A stretch of DNA of 64,000 bases from Enterobacter kobei (GTDB taxonomy: Bacteria > Pseudomonadota > Gammaproteobacteria > Enterobacterales > Enterobacteriaceae): positions 2,232,001 through 2,296,000 of the forward strand of contig NZ_CP017181.1 in NCBI RefSeq assembly GCF_001729765.1, read 5' to 3'. Shown piece by piece: positions 48,901 to 54,825 of this stretch; position 1 is the first letter of the stretch; each line of letters begins with the position of its first letter. Position numbers and translations under genes: made by a program. The notes under the pieces are model-generated. The model was not told the DNA's origin, did not search any database, and worked only from the letters and a program-made list of their open reading frames with translations.

Positions 48901-50193
48901 TATCTGTCGGTGGCGGTGGACTGGAACGGCGACGGGCAGATGGACATCATCAAGCTCAGCACCTACGGCGCGTCACAAACGGCGACCCTATTCACCAACA
49001 ACGGGTACGGTTCCACCTGGACCTCCAGCCAGCTGGCATCCGGTATCGCCTACGCTACCGGCGTGGCCGCGGTGGACTACAACTGGGACGGCGCGAAGGA
49101 TCTGCTGGTGTCTCAGCAGAACGGCAAGGTGGTGCTGGTTCAGAACAGCAAAACCATTGCGGACGGCACCGCGATGCATCTGCACATTGTCGATAGCGAG
49201 GGTATCAACGCTTACTACGGCAACACGGTCAACCTGTATAACGCCGCTGGCGTGCTGGTGGCCTCGCAGATCATCAACGCCCAGTCCGGTATCGGGTCGA
49301 ACGATACCTCTGCGCTGGTGAGCTTCTACGGTCTGGATCCGAATGAAACCTACTCGGCAGAGATTGTGAAGATCACCAACGGTGTGTCGGATAACGTCAC
49401 CTGGAGCGGTCTGGACGCGGGCAACGGCAAAGAGGGCTACGTCCTGACGGCCGAAGCGGCGACCGGCGGCCACAGCGGGACAATCACCGGGACCGGGTAT
49501 AACGACACCTTCATTGCAGAAGATGGCACCTATACCTACAACGGCTCCGGCGGCTGGAATACCCATTCCGACTACGACACCTGGAGCAACACCGGTGGGA
49601 TGGACGTGGTGGATTACCGCAATGCGACCTCCGGCGTGACCGTTGACCTGCGCCTTTCAACCGCACAGGACACTGGCTTTGGTACCACACGGCTGTTGAA
49701 TATTGAAGGCATTAACGGTTCGGACTTCGACGATGTTATCACCGGCAACAGCGCTGATAACCGGTTCGAAGGCCGCGGCGGGAATGACACCTTCAACATC
49801 GGCAGCGGCGGTCACGATACGTTGCTCTACAAGCTGATCAACGCGTCGGATGCCACGGGCGGTAACGGTCACGATGTGGTGAACGGCTTTACCGTCGGCA
49901 CCTGGGAAGGGACGGCGGACACGGACCGTATTGACCTGCGCGATCTGCTCTCAGACAGCGGCTATACCGGCACGGGCTCAGCGAGCTATGTGAACGGCGT
50001 GGCGACGCTGGACAGTAGCGCGGGCAATATCACCGATTACATCCGCGTGGTGCAAAACGGCAGCAATACCGAGATCCAGGTTGACCTGGACGGTACCGGC
50101 GGCCAGTTCTCACCAACCACTCTGGTGACGCTGAACGGCGTGCAGACGGATCTGGCGACGCTGCTGGCAAATCATCAACTGTTAATTGCGTAA
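33982..50193 (+). CDS. Giant BapA-like biofilm adhesin secreted by the type I system
   Basis: 5403 residues. Order: a BapA/LapF-type N-terminal prefix (1-130) with a hydrophobic Gly-rich segment WGWIAGAALGGGAIGALLA (about 136-154); one Ig-like domain (about 172-268); about 37 Ig-like domains of about 99 residues to about 3968; five longer domains of about 108 residues (TGLSxSDFIT type) to about 4488; and two more Ig-like domains. FG-GAP/VCBS calcium repeats follow (about 4763-5053, for example DLNNDGTVDI, DFNGDGYMDL, DWNGDGQMDI). Last comes one RTX-like block (GRGGNDTFN) and a type I C-terminal secretion signal (5167-5403). I spot one cysteine (Cys67). It should mediate surface attachment and biofilm. 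Homology to Salmonella BapA (3824 aa) is in layout. The repeats form a 1797-nt higher-order unit. Confidence 0.96.
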   Translation: MSNVKVVDVIIRKTAEKTKLTGDGNLSVSISSPSVIEIQGSAQDVVRYVRQGKDLLIYMKDGSVIRCNNYFIEDPETHHQSELVFNDHQELTHISFADAGEASGAAVTELTAQATPISSIEPFLEQESVLSDAPWGWIAGAALGGGAIGALLANGGDGETKTKVIDNTKEVESATPTFLLSDKVGDKQGVLSANAITDDNTPTFSGSGQPGATIQIKDSSGSTIASAMVGKDGTWTVKLPTQSDGEHTWSVVQIDGSKTTPAGSITVTVSTAEASITLATTAGDNVINASEQSAGFTLSGSSQHLAKGTDVSVTLNGKTYTAEVGANGAWSVKVPATDAQALGDGTWTVNVSGKDAAGNTVSGSQTIGVDTAAPTLSVDTLAQDNIINAAEHNQPLTLTGKTNADAGQIVTVTLNGKNYNATVGSDGTWSVTLAASEVQALSEGNHTLTVNVSDKAGNGTSATADFSVHTAAPVITIHTVAGDDILNTSEQGQAQIISGQASGAAAGDVVTVTVGGKTFTGVVLADGSWSVGVPASVVGALGEGHHTLSVSVTNAAGNTSSATHGITLSGNPPEFTIDAISQDNVLNAQEAMQPLSLSGTSNLPDGSAITVTLNNVNYPATVENGIWSIQVPVSDVLNLANTLYTVTVSGTDSVGNSSSAEANLLVDTVLPQVIINTFAGDNLVNNAEAGVDQTLSGRVTGAAAGDTVSVTVGGKSYSATVGSDLTWSVTIPSADLQAFGDGDLTFTASVTNGHGNTGTGERDININAQLPGLRVNTISGDDVINAIEQQHDLTVTGASTHLAAGTQIVVTINNVEYVTAVNASGNWQIGVPAADLQAWTAGEVTVNVSAKDAWNNTVSAEHPIELDLNAVAVTIDTVSSDDMLNATEKGSDLTLSGQTQGVEAGQTVVVKFADQTFTAQVQQDGSWSLTVPASAMDTLIDGRAQVSVSVTNINGNTADASRVVTVDTLPPAITLDNLTADNIINAAEAQQDLVLSGSSTAESDQTVTVTLNGKTYQTTVQTDGTWQLSVPAADVGALADGIVTVTASVSDVAGNTSSADRVGLVDATVPQVTINDFVTATNTINQLAHSQAQILSGSVTGAAAGDRVTITINNVDYTTVVDAAGNWSLGLPASVVQGLADGTWTIDVSVTDRSGNTGSSSLDVVVNTVTPVIGINTLAADDVINATEKGQDLQLSGTSNQPEGTRITVTLNGIDYTAIADASGNWSVTVPATAVGALGEAHYTVTANVTDSVGNSASASHDVLVDSSLPVVTINTLAGDNIVNAAEVAAGQTLTGKVAHAAPGDTVTIILGGETYTATVQDDLTWSLPLSEGQLTALGNGDLTLSASVTNAHGNTGSSSLDFTIDAQLPGLRIDTVAGDDVINIIEHGQNLIVSGSSTDLVAGSTVTVTINGSNYFATVLADGTWKAAIPAADVSQWADGSLDIKASAQDTSGNPVNIGTVVDVDLAPVAITISSVTDDNVLNAAEKGADLVLSGSTTNVEANQTVTITFGGKSYTATVDASGNWTTTVPSADLGSLKDGDASVQVSVTNVNGNSASAGREYSVDATAPAVSIDIISDNNIINAAEAQQDLVINGVTNAEAGQTVTVTLNGKDYTTTVAANGSWSVTVPSADLGAIADGNYTVSAAVADKAGNPASADRDVLVDTTVPQLTIHTVSDDDVINSAEHAQALIVTGSVSGAAAGDVVTVTINNKSYTATLDASGNWSVGVPAADVTALTAGDYTITAALTDKAGNSNSTTHSVEVNLSAPVLTIDTVSGDDVINSSEKTQDLTISGTASGLAAGAAVTVMLNGKAYGATVDANGKWTTTVPADQVGQLGEALYTVTASATDGVGNSTSTSHTVNVESVLPGVIINTVAGDDVINAAELAAGQSISGSVVNAEAGNTVTVTLGGKTYTATVQSDLTWSVNVTQAELTALGNGELTVSASVTNGVGNSGSAERDITIDANLPGLRVDTVAGDDVINSIEHNQNLIITGTSDGLTAGTALTVTVNNKTYPATVLADGTWSAAIPAADVGALAAGTVTVTVAGQNGAGNPVSINHDVTVDLATVAISIDAIASDDVINAAEKGADLVLSGTTSNVEANQTVTITFGGKNYTATVDAEGKWTATVPAGDLAGLKDGDASVQVSVTNVNGNSASAGREYSVDATAPSVTINTIAGDDILNAAEAKSDLTVSGTSTAEAGQTVTVSLNGKDYTATVSADGSWTLNVPAADVAALGDGSVTVTASVSDKAGNPASVDHNLTVDITVPAVTINTVAGDDVINIAEHAQAQIISGSATGAAAGDKVTVTLGGQTYTTVLDAAGNWSVGVPASVISGLSDGTVTVTASVTDAAGNTGTGSHNVTVDTGLPSVGFSTLSGDNVLNAVEKGQDLSVGGTSANLAEGTVVTVTLNGKQYTATTAADGSWSLTVPAADLAGLGQANYTLSATATNGVGNSVSNTANLLVDTALPTVTINTVAGDNVINAAEVAAGQTLSGTVANAEAGNTVTITLGGNTYTATVQNDLSWSVNVPSDVLTGLGNGSLSVTATVTNGHGNTGSGEREIVIDANLPGLRVDTVAGDDVVNSIEHAQNLIVTGSSDGLAAGTALTVTVNGKDYAATVLADGTWSAAIPSADVSAWPEGSVKISVTGDSAAGNTISISHDVTVDLATVAISINAIATDDVINAAEKGADLVLSGATTNVEAGQTVTLSLNGKIYTTTVDDSGNWTYTVPSADLAHLKDGDASVQVSVTNVNGNSASAGREYSVDATAPSVTINTIAGDDILNAAEAKSDLTVSGTSTAEAGQTVTVSLNGKDYTATVSADGSWTLNVPAADVAALGDGSVTVTASVSDKAGNPASVDHNLTVDITVPAVTINTVAGDDVINIAEHAQAQIISGSATGAAAGDKVTVTLGGQTYTTVLDAAGNWSVGVPASVISGLSDGTVTVTASVTDAAGNTGTGSHNVTVDTGLPSVGFNTLSGDNVLNAVEKGQDLSVSGTSANLAEGTVVTVTLNGKQYTATTAADGSWSLTVPAADLAGLGQANYTLSATATNGVGNSVSNTANLLVDTALPTVTINTVAGDNIINAAEVASGQTISGSVTNAEAGNIVTVTLGGNSYTATVQNDLTWSVNVPETVLTALGNGDLTVSATVTNGHGNTGAGEREIVIDANLPGLRVDTVAGDDVINSIEHGQNLIVTGSSDGLAVGTTLTVTVNGKTYAASVLADGTWSAAIPAADVGALAAGTVTITVAGQSTAGNPVSISHDVNVDLAAVAISIDAIATDDVINAAEKGVDLVLSGSTSNVEENQTVTITFAGKTYTAKVDADGNWTATVPSADLAGLKDGDASVQVSVTNVNGNSASAGREYSVDATAPAVTIDTVAGDNVINASEASAGVAISGTTTAEAGQTVTVTLGGKSYTAQVQQGGIWSVNVPGTDLSALADNGYTVQVSVSDAAGNPGSAGKAITLDTTPPTVSVNVVAGDDVINSVEHGQAQIVSGTATGANVGDKVVITLGSNQYTTTVDASGNWSVGVPASVISALSDGTVTLSATITDSAGNSSTQTHDVVVNTASVALTVNTLSGDDVINAAEAGNALVINGSSAQFASGTQVTVTLNGKTYTATIQSDGTWTTTVPAADVGALADGARYQVSVSAQDSAGNSASATHDISVDTTAPVVSIATLSGDDVLNAAEAQQPLTVHGASSAEAGQTVTVTLGGKTYTATVANDGTWTLDVPAADLAALSQGALTVTASVNDKAGNSGQTMHTLTVDTVAPTVTISTVADDDIVNNAEQLAGQTISGTTTAEQGQTVTVSFNGHSYQATVGADGSWSVFVPGRDFLGLSDGQYAITATVSDKAGNPGSATHDVTLNGDVPTITINTFAEDDIVSAAEHGTPLVISGTTDAPAGQTVTITLNGKTYTATVQNDGTWRYTVGSADVTALADGGSYVINAQVSNTIGNSGSDNHSVTVDLTAPSMGISIDSLQNDTGLSASDFITNDAQVVVNGSLTAQLGNNEKAQISLDGGTTWIDLTVTGTTWRYTDGRTLTDGTYQYQVRVIDNAGNVGSTDSQDVVIDLTKPAATTITVDSVSQDTGLSDSDFITSDNQISLKGTLGAALGSGDHAQISLDGGLTWTDVSVSGLSWTYVDGRTLADGDYNYQLRVIDDAGNISATTSQVVTIDTVAPDASKTIAIDRTSDDTGLSSSDFITNDTSLTLHGSLGATLADGEYAQISIDGGVTWQNVIVTGNSWYYVDSRTLGNQTYDYYVRVVDAAGNVGASAHQQVTVDTVAPDAAITVTVDNITVDTGFDNNDFLTSSTSYTLHGTLGAELGAGEFVQVSMDGGTTWVYATVSGTQWSFSDTRTLTDGSHNYQVRVIDQAGNVGATTSQAVTVDTQAPQYGITIDSISEDTGQSGSDFITMDTTLTINGSLGNALANDERVQISLDGGNTWSDATVTNQRWSYTDTRDLADGDYTYQVRIIDQAGNVGSTASQVVTVDTTPPATVGTVVSYTDVEGERTGTFGSSVATDDNSPVINGTLNRAPDDGEIVQLYRDGVLLGQVTMNGSASWSFQDNGLSDGNHTYIVRVTDKAGNYTESDGFVLSVDTSIPTTTAAITAQTTSDTTPIVSGTVSADLVNGEYLVVTVNGKTYTSQTGGAVVVDPDHNTWYLQIPDSDALNVASYSVTAQVKSSAGNGNTTGTTTGSLVIDTTTVNTDWATTAGNSNNSTMTLGMNSSGLWNIIANGQSYSSSDSSTYAGNTLTNTRNYYVVSQTAADFDRNGTQDIFATENTYAGSTQVMWTYDGSTYNASQLGMGTTIWYGGVIAYDKTGDGYLDLAYGDAGADSITYLINNNGVLSPDGTNGGAGFWGQFTTMREISGVDLNNDGTVDIVQHTNRSGAYSLTVINNNGNGTLSIGQNLTNVFVVNAANTTTAASMTWADFNGDGYMDLYLGSSYNNNGGVIYYNDGTGKLSTTKSAVEASNASAGYLSVAVDWNGDGQMDIIKLSTYGASQTATLFTNNGYGSTWTSSQLASGIAYATGVAAVDYNWDGAKDLLVSQQNGKVVLVQNSKTIADGTAMHLHIVDSEGINAYYGNTVNLYNAAGVLVASQIINAQSGIGSNDTSALVSFYGLDPNETYSAEIVKITNGVSDNVTWSGLDAGNGKEGYVLTAEAATGGHSGTITGTGYNDTFIAEDGTYTYNGSGGWNTHSDYDTWSNTGGMDVVDYRNATSGVTVDLRLSTAQDTGFGTTRLLNIEGINGSDFDDVITGNSADNRFEGRGGNDTFNIGSGGHDTLLYKLINASDATGGNGHDVVNGFTVGTWEGTADTDRIDLRDLLSDSGYTGTGSASYVNGVATLDSSAGNITDYIRVVQNGSNTEIQVDLDGTGGQFSPTTLVTLNGVQTDLATLLANHQLLIA
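34498..45885 (+). repeat. Tandem Ig-like domain repeat array inside the adhesin
   Basis: About 38 tandem modules of roughly 297 nt. Each has the pattern AGDDVINAAE, then SGT, TVTLNGKxYTATV, DGSWSV, VPAADL, DKAGN and VDTTAP. They fall into six subtypes in fixed order. The landmark codons of the LPGLR subtype start at 36289, 38086, 39883, 41680 and 43477, each exactly 1797 nt (599 codons) apart. Confidence 0.95.
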
Positions 50194-50200
50194 AACCCTG

Positions 50201-50227
50201 CCGCGGGGAGCGATCCCCGCGGCCTTT
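50201..50227 (+). terminator. Intra-operon hairpin (attenuator) between adhesin and exporter genes
   Basis: Perfect 9-bp stem CCGCGGGGA (50201-50209) and TCCCCGCGG (50214-50222) with a GCGA (GNRA) loop, followed by CCTTTTGG. The T-run is short, so partial termination is expected. It begins 7 bases after the adhesin stop and ends about 40 bases before the exporter start. Confidence 0.7.
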
Positions 50228-50265
50228 TGGCATTTCTATACACGAATAGCGTTAACCCGGAGATT

Positions 50266-52446
50266 ATGAAGACACATCCACAGTACGAACCCTGGCTGCA
50301 GGGCATGCTGATCATCGCGAAGCACTATCGGCTGGACTTTTCCGCGGAACATGTTCGGGTCACGATTAACCATGAAAGTCAGTCTCCGCGCCAGCTGGTG
50401 CTGGAGGAGATGGCGCGCCAGCTAGGGCTGGGGATGCGTGTAGTGGCGGCGGAAGCGGTCTCTCTCGATCCGTGGCGTTTACCGCTGCTGGCGGAGTTCA
50501 CCGGCGGACAAATCGCAGTGATTACCCGCATGGACAACGAAGGCAACGTCAGCCTGCAGTTTAGCGGAGACGGTGGCCTGGAGACGACGCTGACGCTGGA
50601 AGCGCTCGGGACACGGTTAAAAACCCTGCTGGTGCTGCGCCCGCTGGAGTCCACACCGGATGCCCGCGTGGACGATTACATTAAACCGTATGAGAAAAAC
50701 TGGTTCTGGCAGCTGGCGCTGAAAGACTGGCGACGCTACAGCGACATTATGCTGGTGGCGCTGGTGGCTAACGTACTGGCTCTCTCTGGCATGGTCTTTT
50801 CCATGCAGGTGTACGACAGGGTAGTACCGTCGCAATCAGAAGCCACGCTGTGGGTGCTGTTTGGCGGCGTCATGATTGCCATTGTCTTCGAATTCGTCAT
50901 GCGCATGCTGCGCGTGCATATATCTGACGTGGTGGGGAAACGCGCCGACCTGCGCATTTCAGAGCGTGTGTTTGCCCACGCGCTGCGGATAAAAAATGGC
51001 GCACGCTCCAAATCAACAGGTTCGTTTATTGCGCAGATCCGCGAGCTGGAGTCGGTGCGTGAACTCATCACCTCCACCACCATTGCGGCGATCTCCGATC
51101 TGCCGTTCTTCCTGCTGTTCGTCTTTATTCTGTGGATGATCGGCGGCCCGCTGGTGCTGGTGGTGCTTCTCGCCGTGCCGCTGTTGCTGATTCCGGGCCT
51201 GCTGGTGCAGCGTCCGCTGGGCAAACTCTCCAGCGAGGGGATGCGCGAATCCGCGATCCGTAACGCCACGCTGGTGGAGGCGGTACAGGGCATTGAGGAC
51301 ATCAAGCTGATGCGCGCCGAACAGCGTTTCCAGAACCAGTGGAATAACACCAACGATGTCGCCGCCAGCGTCGGCATGAAGCAGCGCTGGCTGACGGGCC
51401 TGCTGCTGACCTGGACCCAGGAAGTGCAGTCTATCGTCTATGCGGTAGTCCTGCTGGTGGGCTGTTATCTGGTGATCAGCGGGGATATAACCACCGGTGC
51501 GCTGGTAGGAACCTCGATTCTGGCGTCGCGCACCATCGCGCCGCTGTCGCAGATCTCAGGCGTGCTCTCCCGCTGGCAGTCGGCAAAAGTGGCCCGTAAG
51601 GGGCTGGACGACCTGATGCAGCGACCGATTGACGATCCGCAGCACGGGAAGAAGGTGCATAAAGCCCATCTGCGCGGCGACTACGTTCTGGAGGACGTCG
51701 GGTTTTACTACGATGAAGAAGAGAAACTCAGCGTGCTTAACATCAGCAAGCTACAGATCCGTGCCGGGGAGCGCGTGGCGGTGCTTGGCCGAAATGGCTC
51801 CGGCAAAAGCACGCTGCTGCAACTTCTGGCGGGCATGCAGGAGCCGCAGCAGGGCAGCATCCTGCTGGACGATATCGCGCTTAACCATCTGGACCCGGCC
51901 GATCTGCGTCGCGACATGCAGTTGCTCAGCCAGCAGGCGCGGCTGTTCTTTGGCTCCGTGCGGGACAATATCCTGATGGGTAACCCACTGGCGACTGACG
52001 AAGAAATTCATCAGGCGCTGGTGAACAGCGGCGCGCTGGAGTTTGTGCGCAAGCAGAAAATGGGGCTGAACACCCTTATCAATGAAGGCGGCACGGGGCT
52101 GTCCGGCGGGCAGCGTCAGGCGCTGCTGCTGGCGCGCGCGCTGATCACTTCTCCGACGATTTTGCTGCTGGATGAGCCTACCGCCTGGCTGGATGAAGTG
52201 AGCGAGAAGCAGTTTATTCAGCATCTTCACCAGTGGCTGGGTAAGCGCCGGACGCTGGTGGTGGCCACCCATCGCCTGCCAATTCTGGACCTGGTTGACC
52301 GCATCATTGTGCTGGAAAACGGCAAGGTGGTGATGGACGGCCCGCGCGACGCGATCCTGCATCAGCACGGTATGGCGACGCCAAAAGCCGCGCAGCGCAC
52401 CGTGACCATGAAAGCGGCGGCGGTTGCTGAGGAGGGTGTGGCATGA
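50266..52446 (+). CDS. Type I secretion ABC transporter with degenerate C39-like domain (LapB role)
   Basis: 726 residues from MKTHPQYEPWLQGMLIIAKH; the ATG at 50266 follows CCCGGAG, and the 13-codon upstream extension overlaps the terminator hairpin. A C39-peptidase-like domain (1-125) lacks the catalytic Cys, so it binds rather than cuts substrate. A six-helix membrane domain (about 150-430) follows. The ATPase has Walker A GRNGSGKST (about 508-516), signature LSGGQ (about 612), Walker B ILLLDEPTAWLD and the switch His in VATHRLP. It powers adhesin export. It overlaps the fusion-protein gene by 4 bp. Confidence 0.95.
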   Translation: MKTHPQYEPWLQGMLIIAKHYRLDFSAEHVRVTINHESQSPRQLVLEEMARQLGLGMRVVAAEAVSLDPWRLPLLAEFTGGQIAVITRMDNEGNVSLQFSGDGGLETTLTLEALGTRLKTLLVLRPLESTPDARVDDYIKPYEKNWFWQLALKDWRRYSDIMLVALVANVLALSGMVFSMQVYDRVVPSQSEATLWVLFGGVMIAIVFEFVMRMLRVHISDVVGKRADLRISERVFAHALRIKNGARSKSTGSFIAQIRELESVRELITSTTIAAISDLPFFLLFVFILWMIGGPLVLVVLLAVPLLLIPGLLVQRPLGKLSSEGMRESAIRNATLVEAVQGIEDIKLMRAEQRFQNQWNNTNDVAASVGMKQRWLTGLLLTWTQEVQSIVYAVVLLVGCYLVISGDITTGALVGTSILASRTIAPLSQISGVLSRWQSAKVARKGLDDLMQRPIDDPQHGKKVHKAHLRGDYVLEDVGFYYDEEEKLSVLNISKLQIRAGERVAVLGRNGSGKSTLLQLLAGMQEPQQGSILLDDIALNHLDPADLRRDMQLLSQQARLFFGSVRDNILMGNPLATDEEIHQALVNSGALEFVRKQKMGLNTLINEGGTGLSGGQRQALLLARALITSPTILLLDEPTAWLDEVSEKQFIQHLHQWLGKRRTLVVATHRLPILDLVDRIIVLENGKVVMDGPRDAILHQHGMATPKAAQRTVTMKAAAVAEEGVA

Positions 52447-53618
52447 ATGATTTAACCCGTTTTAATAGCCGTCTGAAAGAGCCACGCCTGCCGAGGTCGT
52501 CGCTGGTGGCATGGGCGCTGTTCGCCCTGCTGGCGGTATTTATCGCCTGGGCGAGCCTGTTCGAGCTTGATGAAGTCACAACCGGCAGCGGCAAGGTGAT
52601 TCCGTCTTCGCATGAGCAGGTGATTCAGTCCCTGGAAGGGGGCATTATTCACAGCCTGATGGTGCGCGAAGGCGACATTGTCGAACGCGGTCAGCAGCTT
52701 GCGCAGTTAGACCGGACAAAAACCGAGTCCAGCGTGCTGGAGAGTGAGTCCCGTCTGAATGCCGCGCTGGCAACGGCGGCGCGCCTGAAGGCCGAGGTCA
52801 ACGACACGGCGCTGATTTTTCCCGAAGAACTGGATGACGACGTTGAGCTGGTCAAACAAGAGACGGCGCTCTATCAGTCCCGTCGCGAAAGCCTGGAAAA
52901 AGGGCTGGCCGGCCTGCGTCAGGGGGCTGAACTGGTGCAACGCGAACTGTCGTTAACCCGTCCGCTGGTGACCCAGGGGGCGGCCAGCAAGGTGGAGGTG
53001 TTACGTCTTGAGCGTCAAAAAAATGAGCTTGAGAATAAAATCACCGAGATGAAAAACCAGTATTACGTTCGCGCCCGTGAAGAACTGGCAAAAGCCAACG
53101 CGGAAATTGAAGCTCAGCGTTCGGTGATGAAAGGGCGTGAGGATTCCCTGACCCGGCTGACCTTCAATGCGCCGGTGCGTGGCATCGTGAAGGATATTGA
53201 CGTGACGACCGTGGGTGGCGTTATTCCGCCGAATGGCAAACTGATGAGCCTGGTGCCGCTGGACGATCAGATGGTGGTTGAGGCAAAAATCTCCCCGCGC
53301 GACGTGGCATTTATCCATCCCGGCCAGAAAGCGCTGGTAAAAGTGACGGCCTATGACTACTCCATTTACGGTGGGCTGGAAGGGGAAGTGACCATGATTT
53401 CACCGGATACTTTGCAGGATGAGGTGAAAAGGGATGTTTACTACTACCGTGTTTATATCCGCACCGACAGTAACCATCTGACCAATAAGCAAGGTAAGGA
53501 ATTTCCGGTCTTTCCGGGGATGATTGCGACGGTGGATATCAAAACCGGCAGTAAAACCATTCTTGATTATCTGTTGAAGCCGCTCAACAAAGCGAAAGAA
53601 GCGCTGCGGGAGAGATAA
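52443..53618 (+). CDS. HlyD-family membrane-fusion protein of the adhesin secretion system (LapC role)
   Basis: 391 residues: a cytoplasmic N-terminus (1-20), one membrane helix (about 20-38, SLVAWALFALLAVFIAWASLF), a lipoyl half-motif (SLEGGIIHSLMVREGDIVERGQQLAQLD in pieces), and a long helical hairpin (about 95-230). The second lipoyl half plus beta-barrel follow (NAPVRGIVKDIDVTTVGGVIPPNGKLMSLVPLDDQMVVEAKISPRDVAFIHPGQKALVKV in pieces). HlyD/PrtE-type adaptors with this C-terminus serve RTX and adhesin exporters. It is the last gene before a strong terminator. Confidence 0.95.
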   Translation: MNDLTRFNSRLKEPRLPRSSLVAWALFALLAVFIAWASLFELDEVTTGSGKVIPSSHEQVIQSLEGGIIHSLMVREGDIVERGQQLAQLDRTKTESSVLESESRLNAALATAARLKAEVNDTALIFPEELDDDVELVKQETALYQSRRESLEKGLAGLRQGAELVQRELSLTRPLVTQGAASKVEVLRLERQKNELENKITEMKNQYYVRAREELAKANAEIEAQRSVMKGREDSLTRLTFNAPVRGIVKDIDVTTVGGVIPPNGKLMSLVPLDDQMVVEAKISPRDVAFIHPGQKALVKVTAYDYSIYGGLEGEVTMISPDTLQDEVKRDVYYYRVYIRTDSNHLTNKQGKEFPVFPGMIATVDIKTGSKTILDYLLKPLNKAKEALRER

Positions 53619-53624
53619 GGGCAG

Positions 53625-53653
53625 GGCGTTCGGGGAACCGAACGCCATTTTTA
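53625..53653. terminator. Rho-independent terminator ending the adhesin operon
   Basis: Stem GGCGTTCGG (53625-53633) and CCGAACGCC (53638-53646) with loop GGAA, then ATTTTTATTA. The minus-strand regulator stops at 53654, so the hairpin may serve both convergent genes. Confidence 0.9.
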
Positions 53654-54604
53654 TTATACCGTTAATGTGACGTTGTTGGGGTGGCGTCGTTCTTTCGGTA
53701 CCACGTTAATGTAATGGGTGACATACGCGAAATAGAGTCCGGCATAGTTTTCGACCAGTTCGAGAAAAGCCGGATACACCGACAGGCGGCCGTCACCGCG
53801 ATCTTTCAGATATCCTGCCTCTTGCGCTGTTTTGATAATCCGGTTGACGTGGATCCGCGAAACAAAGAATTCTTTCGCGAGCGTGCTGGCAGAATAATCA
53901 ATAACTGCACCATGAGCAGATTTGTTTTTTATGGCCTGCAGATAAAGATAAAGCATAATCATGCGTCCGCCATCTTTATCGATAAATAATCCTACCTCGG
54001 GTAACACTTTCCTGAAGGTTAATCCCCGGAAGAGATATTCCGCTGCGCGGCGGAAAAAATTATTTCTCAATGTGTCATTATCCAGCAGGTTTACATCAAT
54101 ATTAAACGTCGGATAAAGAATGCTGACGGGCAAAAATGCACCGGACATATAGCGTTTAAGTTCACTCAATCCTTTTTCGGTCGGGGCTATTCGTGTTTTA
54201 CGACGGTCATCCGTACAGCGCCAGGTCTTGATGCGCCCTGTGGTTCTGAGAAGAGTAATGATCGCAATCACACTATTAGGGCTGGCTATTTTATAGCGGG
54301 AGCATAGCTCTTTAATCTCAGATACTGACTCGGCCTGATTGCCAAATATAAAACAACACATGGCGAGAATAATGTTGAACCGCGCTTCCTGAAGCATTGT
54401 CTTGTAGAACAAAGGTTGTTTTTTATAGATGGCGTCATTAATTGTGTAGTGCTCTAATATTGCCTCACCAAATCGTGGGTTGCTTTTTATAACATCCCGT
54501 CGATGTAGCAAGGCCCTGGATGAGATGTGATTATCCATAGCATTTTTCTCGTGTTTGATGAACCGATAGATGAAGTATCCAGTCTTCTTTTTCGGAATTT
54601 TCAT
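53654..54604 (-). CDS. Winged-helix transcriptional regulator, MarR-like, next to the adhesin operon
   Basis: 316 residues. I do not recognise a named gene. A first winged-helix region (about 75-155) is visible: FNIILAMCCFIFGNQAESVSEIKELCSRYKIASPNSVIAIITLLRTTGRIKTWRCTDDRRKTRIAPTEKGLSELKRY (in pieces), with a DDRRKTRIAPTEKG wing typical of MarR proteins. A second HTH-like stretch is at about 235-280 (YSASTLAKEFFVSRIHVNRIIKTAQEAGYL). The start at 54604 has CAGGT just upstream; Met at 54538 is an alternative. Its position beside the adhesin operon suggests it controls that operon. Lower GC than its neighbours. Confidence 0.8.
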   Translation of the reverse strand: MKIPKKKTGYFIYRFIKHEKNAMDNHISSRALLHRRDVIKSNPRFGEAILEHYTINDAIYKKQPLFYKTMLQEARFNIILAMCCFIFGNQAESVSEIKELCSRYKIASPNSVIAIITLLRTTGRIKTWRCTDDRRKTRIAPTEKGLSELKRYMSGAFLPVSILYPTFNIDVNLLDNDTLRNNFFRRAAEYLFRGLTFRKVLPEVGLFIDKDGGRMIMLYLYLQAIKNKSAHGAVIDYSASTLAKEFFVSRIHVNRIIKTAQEAGYLKDRGDGRLSVYPAFLELVENYAGLYFAYVTHYINVVPKERRHPNNVTLTV

Positions 54605-54825
54605 TATACCTGAGAAACAGTGTTTTGCCGTCGTTATTTGAAAAGAAAGATATATTTACATTTGTCGACAGAAGAGAGAGTGATTAACGCAAAGATGTTC
54701 CGGTGCGGAACGTTGATAACAGTATCTTAACCTGATGGCGTACTGTAAAATTATTCTATACACCAGCTGTATTACATATTCCGTATTCATAATAAGAATG
54801 GCGATTTTGTGCCCAGGAGCAGGTT

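Noticed and set aside
33982..50193. Possibility that the repeat array is a CRISPR-like or satellite array
   Set aside because: The 297-nt and 1797-nt periods stay in one open frame and encode Ig-like domains, so the repetition is protein-level.
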